From: Salipiger thiooxidans
Lineage (GTDB): Bacteria; Pseudomonadota; Alphaproteobacteria; Rhodobacterales; Rhodobacteraceae
DNA: 64,000 nt
Reading direction: 5' to 3'
Assembly (NCBI RefSeq): GCF_900102075.1
Contig: NZ_FNAV01000004.1
Location: forward strand, 124,001 to 188,000
The position numbers and the translations under genes were made by a program. Positions within the stretch are counted from its first letter, which is position 1, and each line of letters starts with the position of its first letter. Below the pieces are notes generated by a model. It worked only from the letters and a program-made list of their open reading frames with translations. It made no database searches and had not been told where the DNA came from. Shown in pieces: positions 51,953 through 59,611 of the stretch.

Positions 51953-53478
51953 TTCGCGGGCTCCTTGCCGACCGGCCACGGCGCGCCCTTCTTGCGGCTC
52001 TCCGAACGGCGGCCCGACAGGCGGTGGTCGCTCTGCCGTCCGGTGACACCCTTCAGTGCATCCTCGAGCGGCATGACGTAGTCCATGTGGCCGCCAAGCG
52101 CCTGGTAATCGGCGCGCGACATGGTGAACTCGATGGGCGCGACGAGGGCAGGGGTCGGCACGTAGCCGAAGGCGTTCTTCGGCATCTGCGTCACGTCGGA
52201 CATGAAGGTGATGCCGCCGCCCGGCCACATCATCACCGGCGCGCCGCCGCAGGTGACGCGGGTCAGCCGCGACTGCACCGAGCGGGTGAGCGAGACCGGG
52301 TTCTCGGTCACGCCCGAGCGCAGCGACCCGCCGGCACCGGCCATGAAGAGCACCGAGGCCAGCGAGGGCTCGCAGTTTTCCTCGATGCGCTGGACCGAGG
52401 GGCGCAGCCGCTCGGGCATGTCCTTCTGCACCGGCACGAGATCGTCGTTCAGCTCGTAGTAGGCGGCGTTCTCGCCGGTGGTCGAGACCATGAGGATCGA
52501 CAGGCCCGGCCACGCCTCGGGCTTCCACTTGTCGAGGATTGCCAGCGGGTCGGTGAGATCGGTGCCGCCCCAGCCGGTGCCGGGCTCGGCCACCTGGAAG
52601 TAGCGGCCCGGGGTCGAGCGGCGGCCCTTGATCTTGATGCCGGTGGGCTTCCAGCCGATGACCTTGCCGGCCTGGTGCTCGGACATGACGCCGGTGATGT
52701 GGTCGTCGACCACCACGACCTCGTCCACGAGTCCCTGCCATTGCGCCGCGAACATGCCGACCGTGGCCGAACCGCAGCCGACGCGCATGCGCTCTTCGGT
52801 CTGGCCGTTGACGATGGGCGCCTGTCCCGCGGCGATTTCGAGCTCGGCGCCGTTGTCGATGCTGAGCTGTACGCTCTCGCCGTTGCAGAGCGCGAGCAGG
52901 GCGGAGCAGGTGGCGCGGCCCTCCTTCTTGGACCCGCCGGTGAGGTGGTTGACCCCGCCGAGCGACAGCATCTGCGAGCCGTATTCCGAGGTGGTGACAT
53001 GGCCGATGATCTCGCCCTCGGAGCGCACCCAGGCGCATTCCGAGCCGAGGTGGCGGTCGGTGTCGATCTTCACCTTGGCGCCGCAGTACGAGAAGATCCC
53101 CTCGGTCACCACGGTGATCATGTCCGCATCCGCGGTCTTCGAGGCCACGATGAAGGGCGCGGGCTTGTAGTCGGGATAGGTCGTGCCCGAGCCCACGGCG
53201 GTGATGAAGGCCTCGTCGCCCGAAACGATGTCACCGTCCCATTCGCGCTCGAGGAAGGGCACAACCGGGGTGTCGGAGTTCTCGAGAATCGTCAGCGGGT
53301 CGAGACGCACCAGCTCGCCGTTCTCGTTGGCGTAGCGGTCGCAGGCCCCGGCGCGGCCCTCGGCGATGTAGCACATCACCGGACAGGCATCGCAGCGAAT
53401 CTTTTCGGGCTTGTCGGCGGTGCCGCGTTTCACCGGGGAGGTCTCTGCCGTCACGTCGCGCGCTCCTGTCGCTGGCAT
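51949..53478 (-). CDS. 6-hydroxynicotinate-reductase-like iron-sulfur protein
   Basis: This 509-residue protein resembles 6-hydroxynicotinate reductase, which reduces a hydroxylated pyridine ring to the tetrahydro-oxo form in nicotinate fermentation. C29, C32, C36 and C46 form a ferredoxin-like 4Fe-4S site near the N-terminus. Glycine-rich stretches such as VGCGSATVGMFAAQW and GGITFMSDVTQMPKNAFG are conserved in the family. It heads the minus-strand operon, and an operator-like box lies 14 bases before its ATG. The reaction on this organism's substrate is inferred from family and neighbours. Confidence 0.83.
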   Translation of the reverse strand: MPATGARDVTAETSPVKRGTADKPEKIRCDACPVMCYIAEGRAGACDRYANENGELVRLDPLTILENSDTPVVPFLEREWDGDIVSGDEAFITAVGSGTTYPDYKPAPFIVASKTADADMITVVTEGIFSYCGAKVKIDTDRHLGSECAWVRSEGEIIGHVTTSEYGSQMLSLGGVNHLTGGSKKEGRATCSALLALCNGESVQLSIDNGAELEIAAGQAPIVNGQTEERMRVGCGSATVGMFAAQWQGLVDEVVVVDDHITGVMSEHQAGKVIGWKPTGIKIKGRRSTPGRYFQVAEPGTGWGGTDLTDPLAILDKWKPEAWPGLSILMVSTTGENAAYYELNDDLVPVQKDMPERLRPSVQRIEENCEPSLASVLFMAGAGGSLRSGVTENPVSLTRSVQSRLTRVTCGGAPVMMWPGGGITFMSDVTQMPKNAFGYVPTPALVAPIEFTMSRADYQALGGHMDYVMPLEDALKGVTGRQSDHRLSGRRSESRKKGAPWPVGKEPAK

Positions 53479-53491
53479 GGGGACGTCAATT

Positions 53492-53507
53492 CGTTTGTAT
53501 ACGAACG
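53492..53507. promoter_or_regulatory. GntR-type operator box 1 (reductase side)
   Basis: CGTTTGTATACGAACG is a 16-base near-palindrome centred on GTATAC, the pattern of FadR/FCD-type GntR operators. It lies just upstream of the reductase-like gene, downstream of a minus-strand TTGACA (53525-53530), where it would cover the -10 region. An almost identical box lies at 53662-53677. Confidence 0.6.
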
Positions 53508-53621
53508 CACATGCCGGGGTTTTCTGTCAAGCGAGTCGAAACGCCGCGTGACGGCGCGCCGGGTCTGTGGTGAGATTTTCAGCAATCGCACGGGTGCCGG
53601 GCGGAAGCCTGTTCAAGCCGA

Positions 53622-53651
53622 TTGACAGATCTCGCCGCGCCCGCCTAGCGT
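53622..53651 (+). promoter_or_regulatory. Predicted promoter of the molybdenum hydroxylase operon
   Basis: TTGACA (53622-53627) and TAGCGT (53646-53651) with 18-base spacing, followed about 10 bases later by operator box 2. Pattern-based prediction. Confidence 0.4.
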
Positions 53652-53661
53652 AACCCACCTT

Positions 53662-53677
53662 CGTTTGTATGCGAACG
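53662..53677. promoter_or_regulatory. GntR-type operator box 2 (hydroxylase side)
   Basis: CGTTTGTATGCGAACG differs from box 1 at one base. It lies directly after the predicted start point of the plus-strand operon, 51 bases before the first ATG. The matched pair implies that one repressor controls both divergent operons. Confidence 0.6.
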
Positions 53678-53727
53678 ATAAACAGACATTCCTGGACTCA
53701 CCCAGCGACACGCCCGGAGAATCGCCC

Positions 53728-54570
53728 ATGTCCCTGCACCGACCCGAAACACTGGACGACGCGCTGTCGCTCATGGGGGGCGGCGCGGCGGTCGCACTGG
53801 GAGGCGGCACCGACCTCTACCCGGCGCTGCGCGATGGCGTGCCTCCCTCCGAAATGGTCGACCTGACCCGGGTGGCGGGGCTGCGCGGCATCACCCGAGA
53901 CGGCTCGGGCTGGCGCATCGGCGCGGCCACGAGCTGGACGCAGGTGGCCCGGGCCGAGCTGCCGCCGCTCTTCGACGGGCTGGGGGCCGCGGCGCGCGAG
54001 GTGGGCTCTGTGCAGATCCAGAACGCCGGAACCGTGGCGGGCAACCTTTGCAACGCCTCGCCCGCGGCGGATGGGGTGCCGGCGCTGCTGGCGCTCGACG
54101 CCTCGGTCGAGCTGGCCACGGGCACGGGCACGCGCGTGCTGCCGCTCGCGCAGTTCATCACCGGCCCGCGCGCAACGGAACTGGCCCCGGGCGAAATCGT
54201 CACCGCCGTGCTGATCCCCGACGTCGCGGGCTCGGGCGCCTTCCTCAAGCTGGGTGCGCGGCGCTACCTCGTGATCTCCATCGCCATGGTCTCGGCCGTG
54301 GTCGCGGTCGAGGCCGGGCGCATCGCCTCGGCGCGCATCGCGGTGGGCGCCTGCTCGCCGGTGGCGCGGCGACTGGAAGGGCTGGAATCCCTGCTCGCCG
54401 GCTGCGGGGCCGGTGCCGCCGAGCCAGTGATCCTGGGCTACGATTACCCCGAACTGAGCCCCATCGACGACGTGCGCGCCCGTGCCGGCTACCGCCGCGA
54501 GGCGGTGGCGACGCTGGTCGCGCGCGCCGTCGCTCTGGCCGTCGAAAAGGAGGCATCCCATGTCGCTTGA
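53728..54570 (+). CDS. Molybdenum hydroxylase FAD-binding subunit (xanthine-dehydrogenase/CoxM type)
   Basis: This 280-residue subunit carries FAD in a xanthine-dehydrogenase-family enzyme, moving electrons from the iron-sulfur clusters to the acceptor. The pyrophosphate loop AVALGGGTDLYPAL (about 20-33) and the second motif VQIQNAGTVAGNLCNASPAADGVPAL are visible. GGAGA precedes the ATG. It overlaps the next subunit gene by 11 bases. It opens the plus-strand operon divergent from the reductase-like gene. Confidence 0.88.
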   Translation: MSLHRPETLDDALSLMGGGAAVALGGGTDLYPALRDGVPPSEMVDLTRVAGLRGITRDGSGWRIGAATSWTQVARAELPPLFDGLGAAAREVGSVQIQNAGTVAGNLCNASPAADGVPALLALDASVELATGTGTRVLPLAQFITGPRATELAPGEIVTAVLIPDVAGSGAFLKLGARRYLVISIAMVSAVVAVEAGRIASARIAVGACSPVARRLEGLESLLAGCGAGAAEPVILGYDYPELSPIDDVRARAGYRREAVATLVARAVALAVEKEASHVA

Positions 54571-57277
54571 TGCACCACAGGGCCATATCGGCTTCACCCT
54601 CAACGGGGCCGAGATCACCGTTCCCGCCGAACCCACCGTGCGCCTCTCGGAGCTGCTGCGCGAAGTCGCTGGCGCCCGCGACGTCAAGGTCGGCTGCAAC
54701 GCCGGTGATTGCGGCGCCTGCACCGTGCTGGTCGACGGCGACCCGGTCTGCGCCTGCATGATGGCGGCGGGCCAGGTGCAGGGCCGCACCGTGGATACCC
54801 AGGCCGGGCTGGTGGCCGACGATCCGCTGGCCGAGCGGCTGGCGCAGAGCTTCCAACGCCATCAGGCGGCACAATGCGGCATCTGCACGCCGGGCATGAT
54901 GGTCTCGGCCGTGGCGCTGTTGCGCTCGGGTGAGGCGCTGACCGAAGAGAGCGTCTCGGACGCGCTCGGCGGCGTGCTTTGCCGCTGCACCGGCTACCGC
55001 AAGATCATCGCCGCGGTGCTCGACGCCTCGGACACGGCACCGCTTGCCGAGGGCGGTGTGGGCGCGCCGATCGCGCGGCTCGACGGCTGGCCCAAGGTCT
55101 CGGGCACCGAGCGCTTCGGCGACGACGTGGCGCCGGGTGACGCGCTGGTGGTGAAGGCGATCCGCTCGCCCTACCACCGCGCTTCCTTCAGCTTCGGCGA
55201 CCTCGAGCGCTTCACCGAAGAAAACGGCCTCACGCTGGTGCTGACCGCCGCCGACGTGCCGGGCGAGAACCGCTTCGGCGTGATCCCCGGCTTCGAGGAC
55301 CAGCCGCTCTTTGCCGAGACCGAGACCCGCTTCAAGGGCGAGGCCGTGGCAGCCGTCGTGGGCTCTGCCGAGGCGCTGGCCGGGATGGAGCCCTTCCCGG
55401 TGAGCTGGCAGGAGCTGCCCTCTGTGCTTACCCCCGAAGGTGCCGCCGGGGCCGCGCTGCTGCACGAGGGCCGCGAGGCCAACGTCATGTGCCGCGGCTA
55501 CGTGGCGCGCGGCGATGCGGCAGGCGCGCTGGCCGGGGCGGCGCATGTGGTGTCGGGCGACTTCTCCACCGGCTTCATCGAACACGGCTACATCGAGCCC
55601 GAGGCCGCCTCGGCCCGGCGCGTCGGCGACCGGCTCGAGATCCGCTGCTGCACGCAGGCGCCCTACATGAACCGCGATGGCATCGCCTCGATCATGGGCA
55701 TGTCGGCGGCGGATGTGCGCATCCTGCCGACGGCGGTGGGCGGCGGCTTCGGCTCCAAGCTCGACCTCACCGCGCAGCCCTTCGTGGCGCTGGCGGCGTG
55801 GAAGCTGAACCGCCCCGTGCGCATCGCCTACACCCGCATCGAGTCGATTTCGACCTCGACCAAGCGCCACCCGAGCCAGGTCCACATGGAGATCGGCGCC
55901 GACGCCGAGGGCCGCATCGTGGCCGCGCGTTTCGACGGCGTCTTCAACACCGGTGCCTATGCAAGCTGGGGCCCCACGGTGGCCAACCGCGTGCCGATCC
56001 ACGCGTCCGGCCCCTACAAGACCCCCAACTACGAGGCCAGGAGCGCGGGCATACACACCAACACCGCGCCCGCCGGTGCCTTCCGCGGCTTCGGCGTGCC
56101 GCAATCGGCGGTGGCGCAGGAACAGCTCTACGACATCATGGCCGAAAAGCTGGGCATCGACCGGCTCGAATTCCGCCGCCGCAACTGCCTCGAGAACGGC
56201 GACCCGACCGTCACCGGGCAGGTCTTCGAGCGTGGCATGGGCATCGACGCCTGTTTCGACGCGCTGACCCCGCACTGGACCCGGGCGCTGGCCGAGGCCG
56301 CCGCCTTCAACGACACCAGCGCCGTGAAGAAGCGCGGTGTCGGCGTCGCGGCGGGCTGGTACGGCTGCGGCAACACCTCGATGTCGAATCCCTCGACCAT
56401 CCGCGCGGGCATCACGCCCACAGGCGAGCTGCGCCTGCACCAGGGTGCGGTGGACATCGGGCAGGGCTCCAATACCGTCATCACCCAGATCTTCGCGCAG
56501 GCGCTCGGCGTCGCGGTCGCGGACATCACGCTGGTGGGTCCCGACACCGACATCACCCCGGACGCGGGCAAGACCTCGGCCAGTCGCCAGACCTACATTT
56601 CGGGCAACGCTGCAAGGCTCTGCGGCGAGGCGCTGCGGGCGCAGATCCTGCGGCTGGGCAACGTCTCTGAAGAGGCGGTGATCCGCCTTGGCGACGGCGC
56701 CATCGAGCTCACCGACGCGGGCAACACCGTGCGCGTGGACCTGTCGCACGAGGGCGAATACGCGCTGGAGGCGGTCGAGAGCTACGACCCGCCGACCTCG
56801 CCGCTCGACAAGAACGGGCAGGGCGATCCCTACGCTGTCTTCGGCACCGCGGCGCAGATGTGCGAACTGGAAGTCGACACCGCGCTCGGCACCGTGAAGC
56901 TGCTGCGCATCGTCGCCGCCCATGACGTCGGCAAGGCCATCAACCCGCTGCTGGTCGAGGGCCAGATCGAGGGCGGCGTGGCACAGGGCATCGGGCTTGC
57001 GCTGATGGAAGAGTTCCTTCCCGGCCGCACCGAGAACCTGCACGACTACCTGATCCCCACCATCGGCGACGTGCCCCCGATCGAAAGCCTGATCGTCGAG
57101 TCGGGCGACATGCACGGCCCCTATGGCGCCAAGGGGCTGGGCGAGCACTGCCTCATCCCCACCGCGCCCGCGGTGCTCAACGCCATCGCGCATGCCACCG
57201 GCGCGCGCATCCACCATCTGCCCGCAACGCCCGACAAGGTGCGCGCGGCGATCCTCGCCGTGGGGACGGGCGCATGA
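54560..57277 (+). CDS. Molybdenum hydroxylase, fused 2Fe-2S and molybdopterin subunit
   Basis: This 905-residue protein joins a two-cluster iron-sulfur domain (C46, C51, C54, C64 and C106, C109, C141, C143) to a molybdopterin-binding catalytic domain (about 165-900). GGGFGSKLD, APAGAFRGFG, DIGQGSNTVI and the catalytic glutamate in YGAKGLGEH are present. Such enzymes hydroxylate N-heteroaromatic rings next to nitrogen using water. The ring oxygen it adds would give the lactam needed by the reductase-like and hydantoinase proteins. The fusion of small and large subunits is a variant seen in this family. Confidence 0.9.
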   Translation: MSLDAPQGHIGFTLNGAEITVPAEPTVRLSELLREVAGARDVKVGCNAGDCGACTVLVDGDPVCACMMAAGQVQGRTVDTQAGLVADDPLAERLAQSFQRHQAAQCGICTPGMMVSAVALLRSGEALTEESVSDALGGVLCRCTGYRKIIAAVLDASDTAPLAEGGVGAPIARLDGWPKVSGTERFGDDVAPGDALVVKAIRSPYHRASFSFGDLERFTEENGLTLVLTAADVPGENRFGVIPGFEDQPLFAETETRFKGEAVAAVVGSAEALAGMEPFPVSWQELPSVLTPEGAAGAALLHEGREANVMCRGYVARGDAAGALAGAAHVVSGDFSTGFIEHGYIEPEAASARRVGDRLEIRCCTQAPYMNRDGIASIMGMSAADVRILPTAVGGGFGSKLDLTAQPFVALAAWKLNRPVRIAYTRIESISTSTKRHPSQVHMEIGADAEGRIVAARFDGVFNTGAYASWGPTVANRVPIHASGPYKTPNYEARSAGIHTNTAPAGAFRGFGVPQSAVAQEQLYDIMAEKLGIDRLEFRRRNCLENGDPTVTGQVFERGMGIDACFDALTPHWTRALAEAAAFNDTSAVKKRGVGVAAGWYGCGNTSMSNPSTIRAGITPTGELRLHQGAVDIGQGSNTVITQIFAQALGVAVADITLVGPDTDITPDAGKTSASRQTYISGNAARLCGEALRAQILRLGNVSEEAVIRLGDGAIELTDAGNTVRVDLSHEGEYALEAVESYDPPTSPLDKNGQGDPYAVFGTAAQMCELEVDTALGTVKLLRIVAAHDVGKAINPLLVEGQIEGGVAQGIGLALMEEFLPGRTENLHDYLIPTIGDVPPIESLIVESGDMHGPYGAKGLGEHCLIPTAPAVLNAIAHATGARIHHLPATPDKVRAAILAVGTGA

Positions 57278-59385
57278 TGCTCGACGCAGAAGACCCGAAG
57301 ACGGCCGCAGGAAAGGCCCCCGAGATGACCGAAAAGACCCTGACCGGCACCTTCGCCGGGATCGACGTGGGCGGGACCTTCACCGATCTCGTCTACTACG
57401 ACAGCAAGGCGCGGGGGGTGAAGCTCGCCAAGGTGCCGACGACGCTCGACAACCAGTCGAAGGGCGTTCTGGCAGCGCTGGACGCGGCGTCGGTCGATGC
57501 CGCTGCGCTCGACCTGATCGTGCACGGCACCACCACCACGACCAACGCGGTGCTGGAACGCCAGCTCTGCAAGACCGGCCTCGTGACCACGCTGGGCTTC
57601 CGCGACGTGCTCGAGCTCGGACGCCGCACGCGGCCCCACGCCTACGGCATGACCGGCCAGTTCCGCCCGATCATCCCGCGCGATCTGCGGCTCGAGGTGC
57701 CGGGACGGATGCTGGCGGACGGCTCGGAATACGCGCCCCTCGACGAGGACGCCCTGCGCGCGGCCCTGGCCGGCCTCGTCGACAAGGGCTGCGAGGCGCT
57801 GGTCATCCACTTCCTGCACTCCTATGCCAACCCCGCGCACGAGCTCCGCGCCCGCGAGATCGCCCGCGAGATCTGGCCGAACGGCAACATCACCATGGGC
57901 CACGCGCTGATCTCGGAAAGCCGCGAGTTCGAACGCGGCGTCACCGCGGCGGTCAACGCCAGCGTCCAGCCGCTGCTGCGCCGCTACGTCGAGCGCCTCG
58001 CCGACAAGCTCTCGGAACGCGGCTACGACCGTGACCTTCTGGTGATGAACGGCAACGGCGGCATGGTCTCGGCCCGCATCGTCGCCGAGGAGGCCGCCAA
58101 GACGGTGATGTCGGGGCCCGCCTCGGGCGTCATGGCCGCCGCCTATACCGGGCGCCGCGCCGGCATTCCCGACCTTCTGACCTATGACATGGGCGGCACC
58201 TCCACCGACGTCGCGATGATCCGTGGCGCCGATCCCGCCGTCAGCCACGAGATCGAGATCGAATACGCGATGCCCATCCACGTCCCCATGGTGGACGTGC
58301 GCACCGTGGGCGCGGGCGGCGGCTCGATCGCCCGCGTCGACGCGGCGGGGCTCCTGCAGGTGGGCCCCGACTCGGCAGGCTCGACCCCGGGGCCAATCTG
58401 CTATGGCAAGGGCGGCACCGAGCCCACGATCTCGGACGCCAACATGCTGCTCGGCCGGCTCAACCCCGAGCGGCTCAACACCGGGGCCGGGGGCGTGTCG
58501 CTCGACACCATCCGCGAGGCCTTCGCCACGAAGCTAGGCGGCCCGCTGGGGCTCGGCGCGCCCGAGGCCGCGGCGGCGGTGCTGAAGATCGCCAATGCCA
58601 AGATGGCCGACGCCGTGCGCATGGTGTCGATCTCGCTGGGCGAGGACCCGCGCGACTTCGCGCTCTTCGCCTTCGGCGGGGCGGGACCGCTGCACGCCTG
58701 CGCCATCGCCCGCGAACTGGGCGTGCCGCGGGTGCTGGTGCCGGCGCGCCCGGGCATCACCAACGCGCTCGGCTGCATCGTGGCCGACCTGCGCCACGAC
58801 TACGTGGCCACGGTCAACAAGCCGCTCGACGCCTGCGACATGGACGAGGTGCACGCGCTCTTCGCCCGGCAGGTGGCGGATGGCCGCGCCGCCATCGGCC
58901 GCGAGCGGGTCGAGATCGCCGAGGAGAAGATCACCCACTCGGTCGAGATGCGCTTCATCGGCCAGACCCACCTCCTGCGGGTGCCGCTGCCCGACGCCGC
59001 GCCCACGCGCGCGGATCTGCAGGCGCTCTTCGAAGAGGCCTATTTCAGACGCTTCCAGGTCAAGCTCCCCGAGATCCGCCCGGCGCTCGTCAACGTCAAC
59101 AGCTCGGTCATCGGCCGCCGCCCAGAGATCGACCTCGCGGCGCTGATCGACGGCTCCGGGCGCAAGCCGACGCTGGCCGAGGCGCAGACCGGCACGCGGC
59201 AGGTGTTCTTCGAAGACTGGACCGAGACCCCGGTCTACTGGCGCGACCACCTGCCGCTCGACGCCGACCTCGCGGGCCCGGCCATCGTCGAGCAAATGGA
59301 CTGCACGCTGGTGCTCGAACCCGGCGACACCGCCACGCAGGACGCGGACGGCAACCTGGTCGTGACCGTGGGAGAGCGCGCATGA
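57274..59385 (+). CDS. hyuA: Hydantoinase/5-oxoprolinase A subunit (HyuA)
   Basis: This 703-residue protein is an ATP-dependent hydantoinase/oxoprolinase A subunit. The first phosphate loop is GIDVGGTFTDLVYYD (about 30-44), the second YDMGGTSTDVAMI (about 305-317), and GAGGGSIARVD follows. With HyuB it phosphorylates and opens cyclic amides (hydantoins, 5-oxoproline, lactams). The ATG overlaps the hydroxylase stop (ATGA); an internal ATG at residue 18 would give a shorter N-terminus closer to the family. Confidence 0.9.
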   Translation: MMLDAEDPKTAAGKAPEMTEKTLTGTFAGIDVGGTFTDLVYYDSKARGVKLAKVPTTLDNQSKGVLAALDAASVDAAALDLIVHGTTTTTNAVLERQLCKTGLVTTLGFRDVLELGRRTRPHAYGMTGQFRPIIPRDLRLEVPGRMLADGSEYAPLDEDALRAALAGLVDKGCEALVIHFLHSYANPAHELRAREIAREIWPNGNITMGHALISESREFERGVTAAVNASVQPLLRRYVERLADKLSERGYDRDLLVMNGNGGMVSARIVAEEAAKTVMSGPASGVMAAAYTGRRAGIPDLLTYDMGGTSTDVAMIRGADPAVSHEIEIEYAMPIHVPMVDVRTVGAGGGSIARVDAAGLLQVGPDSAGSTPGPICYGKGGTEPTISDANMLLGRLNPERLNTGAGGVSLDTIREAFATKLGGPLGLGAPEAAAAVLKIANAKMADAVRMVSISLGEDPRDFALFAFGGAGPLHACAIARELGVPRVLVPARPGITNALGCIVADLRHDYVATVNKPLDACDMDEVHALFARQVADGRAAIGRERVEIAEEKITHSVEMRFIGQTHLLRVPLPDAAPTRADLQALFEEAYFRRFQVKLPEIRPALVNVNSSVIGRRPEIDLAALIDGSGRKPTLAEAQTGTRQVFFEDWTETPVYWRDHLPLDADLAGPAIVEQMDCTLVLEPGDTATQDADGNLVVTVGERA

Positions 59386-59538
59386 TGCCCCCAGCCCCTC
59401 TCTCCAGCTGGCCTCACCCCGCCCCCTGGACCCCACCCGAGGGCGGACAGGACAGCCCCACGCAAGACCTCCAGGCAGCCCACCCGCCCGCCGTGGACCA
59501 TCTCCGGCCAGGACAAGGGCAGGGCACCGCGTCCCGGT

Positions 59539-59587
59539 CTTCATCTTGCCGGATAAACTCCCGCCGGAGGCATCCGGCATCTCCGCC
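59539..59587 (-). repeat. Hairpin-plus-core intergenic repeat, copy 5 (hyuA-hyuB gap)
   Basis: Reverse orientation: CTTCATCTTGCC (59539-59550) starts the core, then the CCGGAGGCATCCGG stem region to 59587. Read on the minus strand it is nearly identical to copy 3 over about 45 bases. It sits in the 226-base gap between hyuA and hyuB. Confidence 0.75.
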
Positions 59588-59611
59588 CTTGCAACGCCGG
59601 GAGGTCAGACC

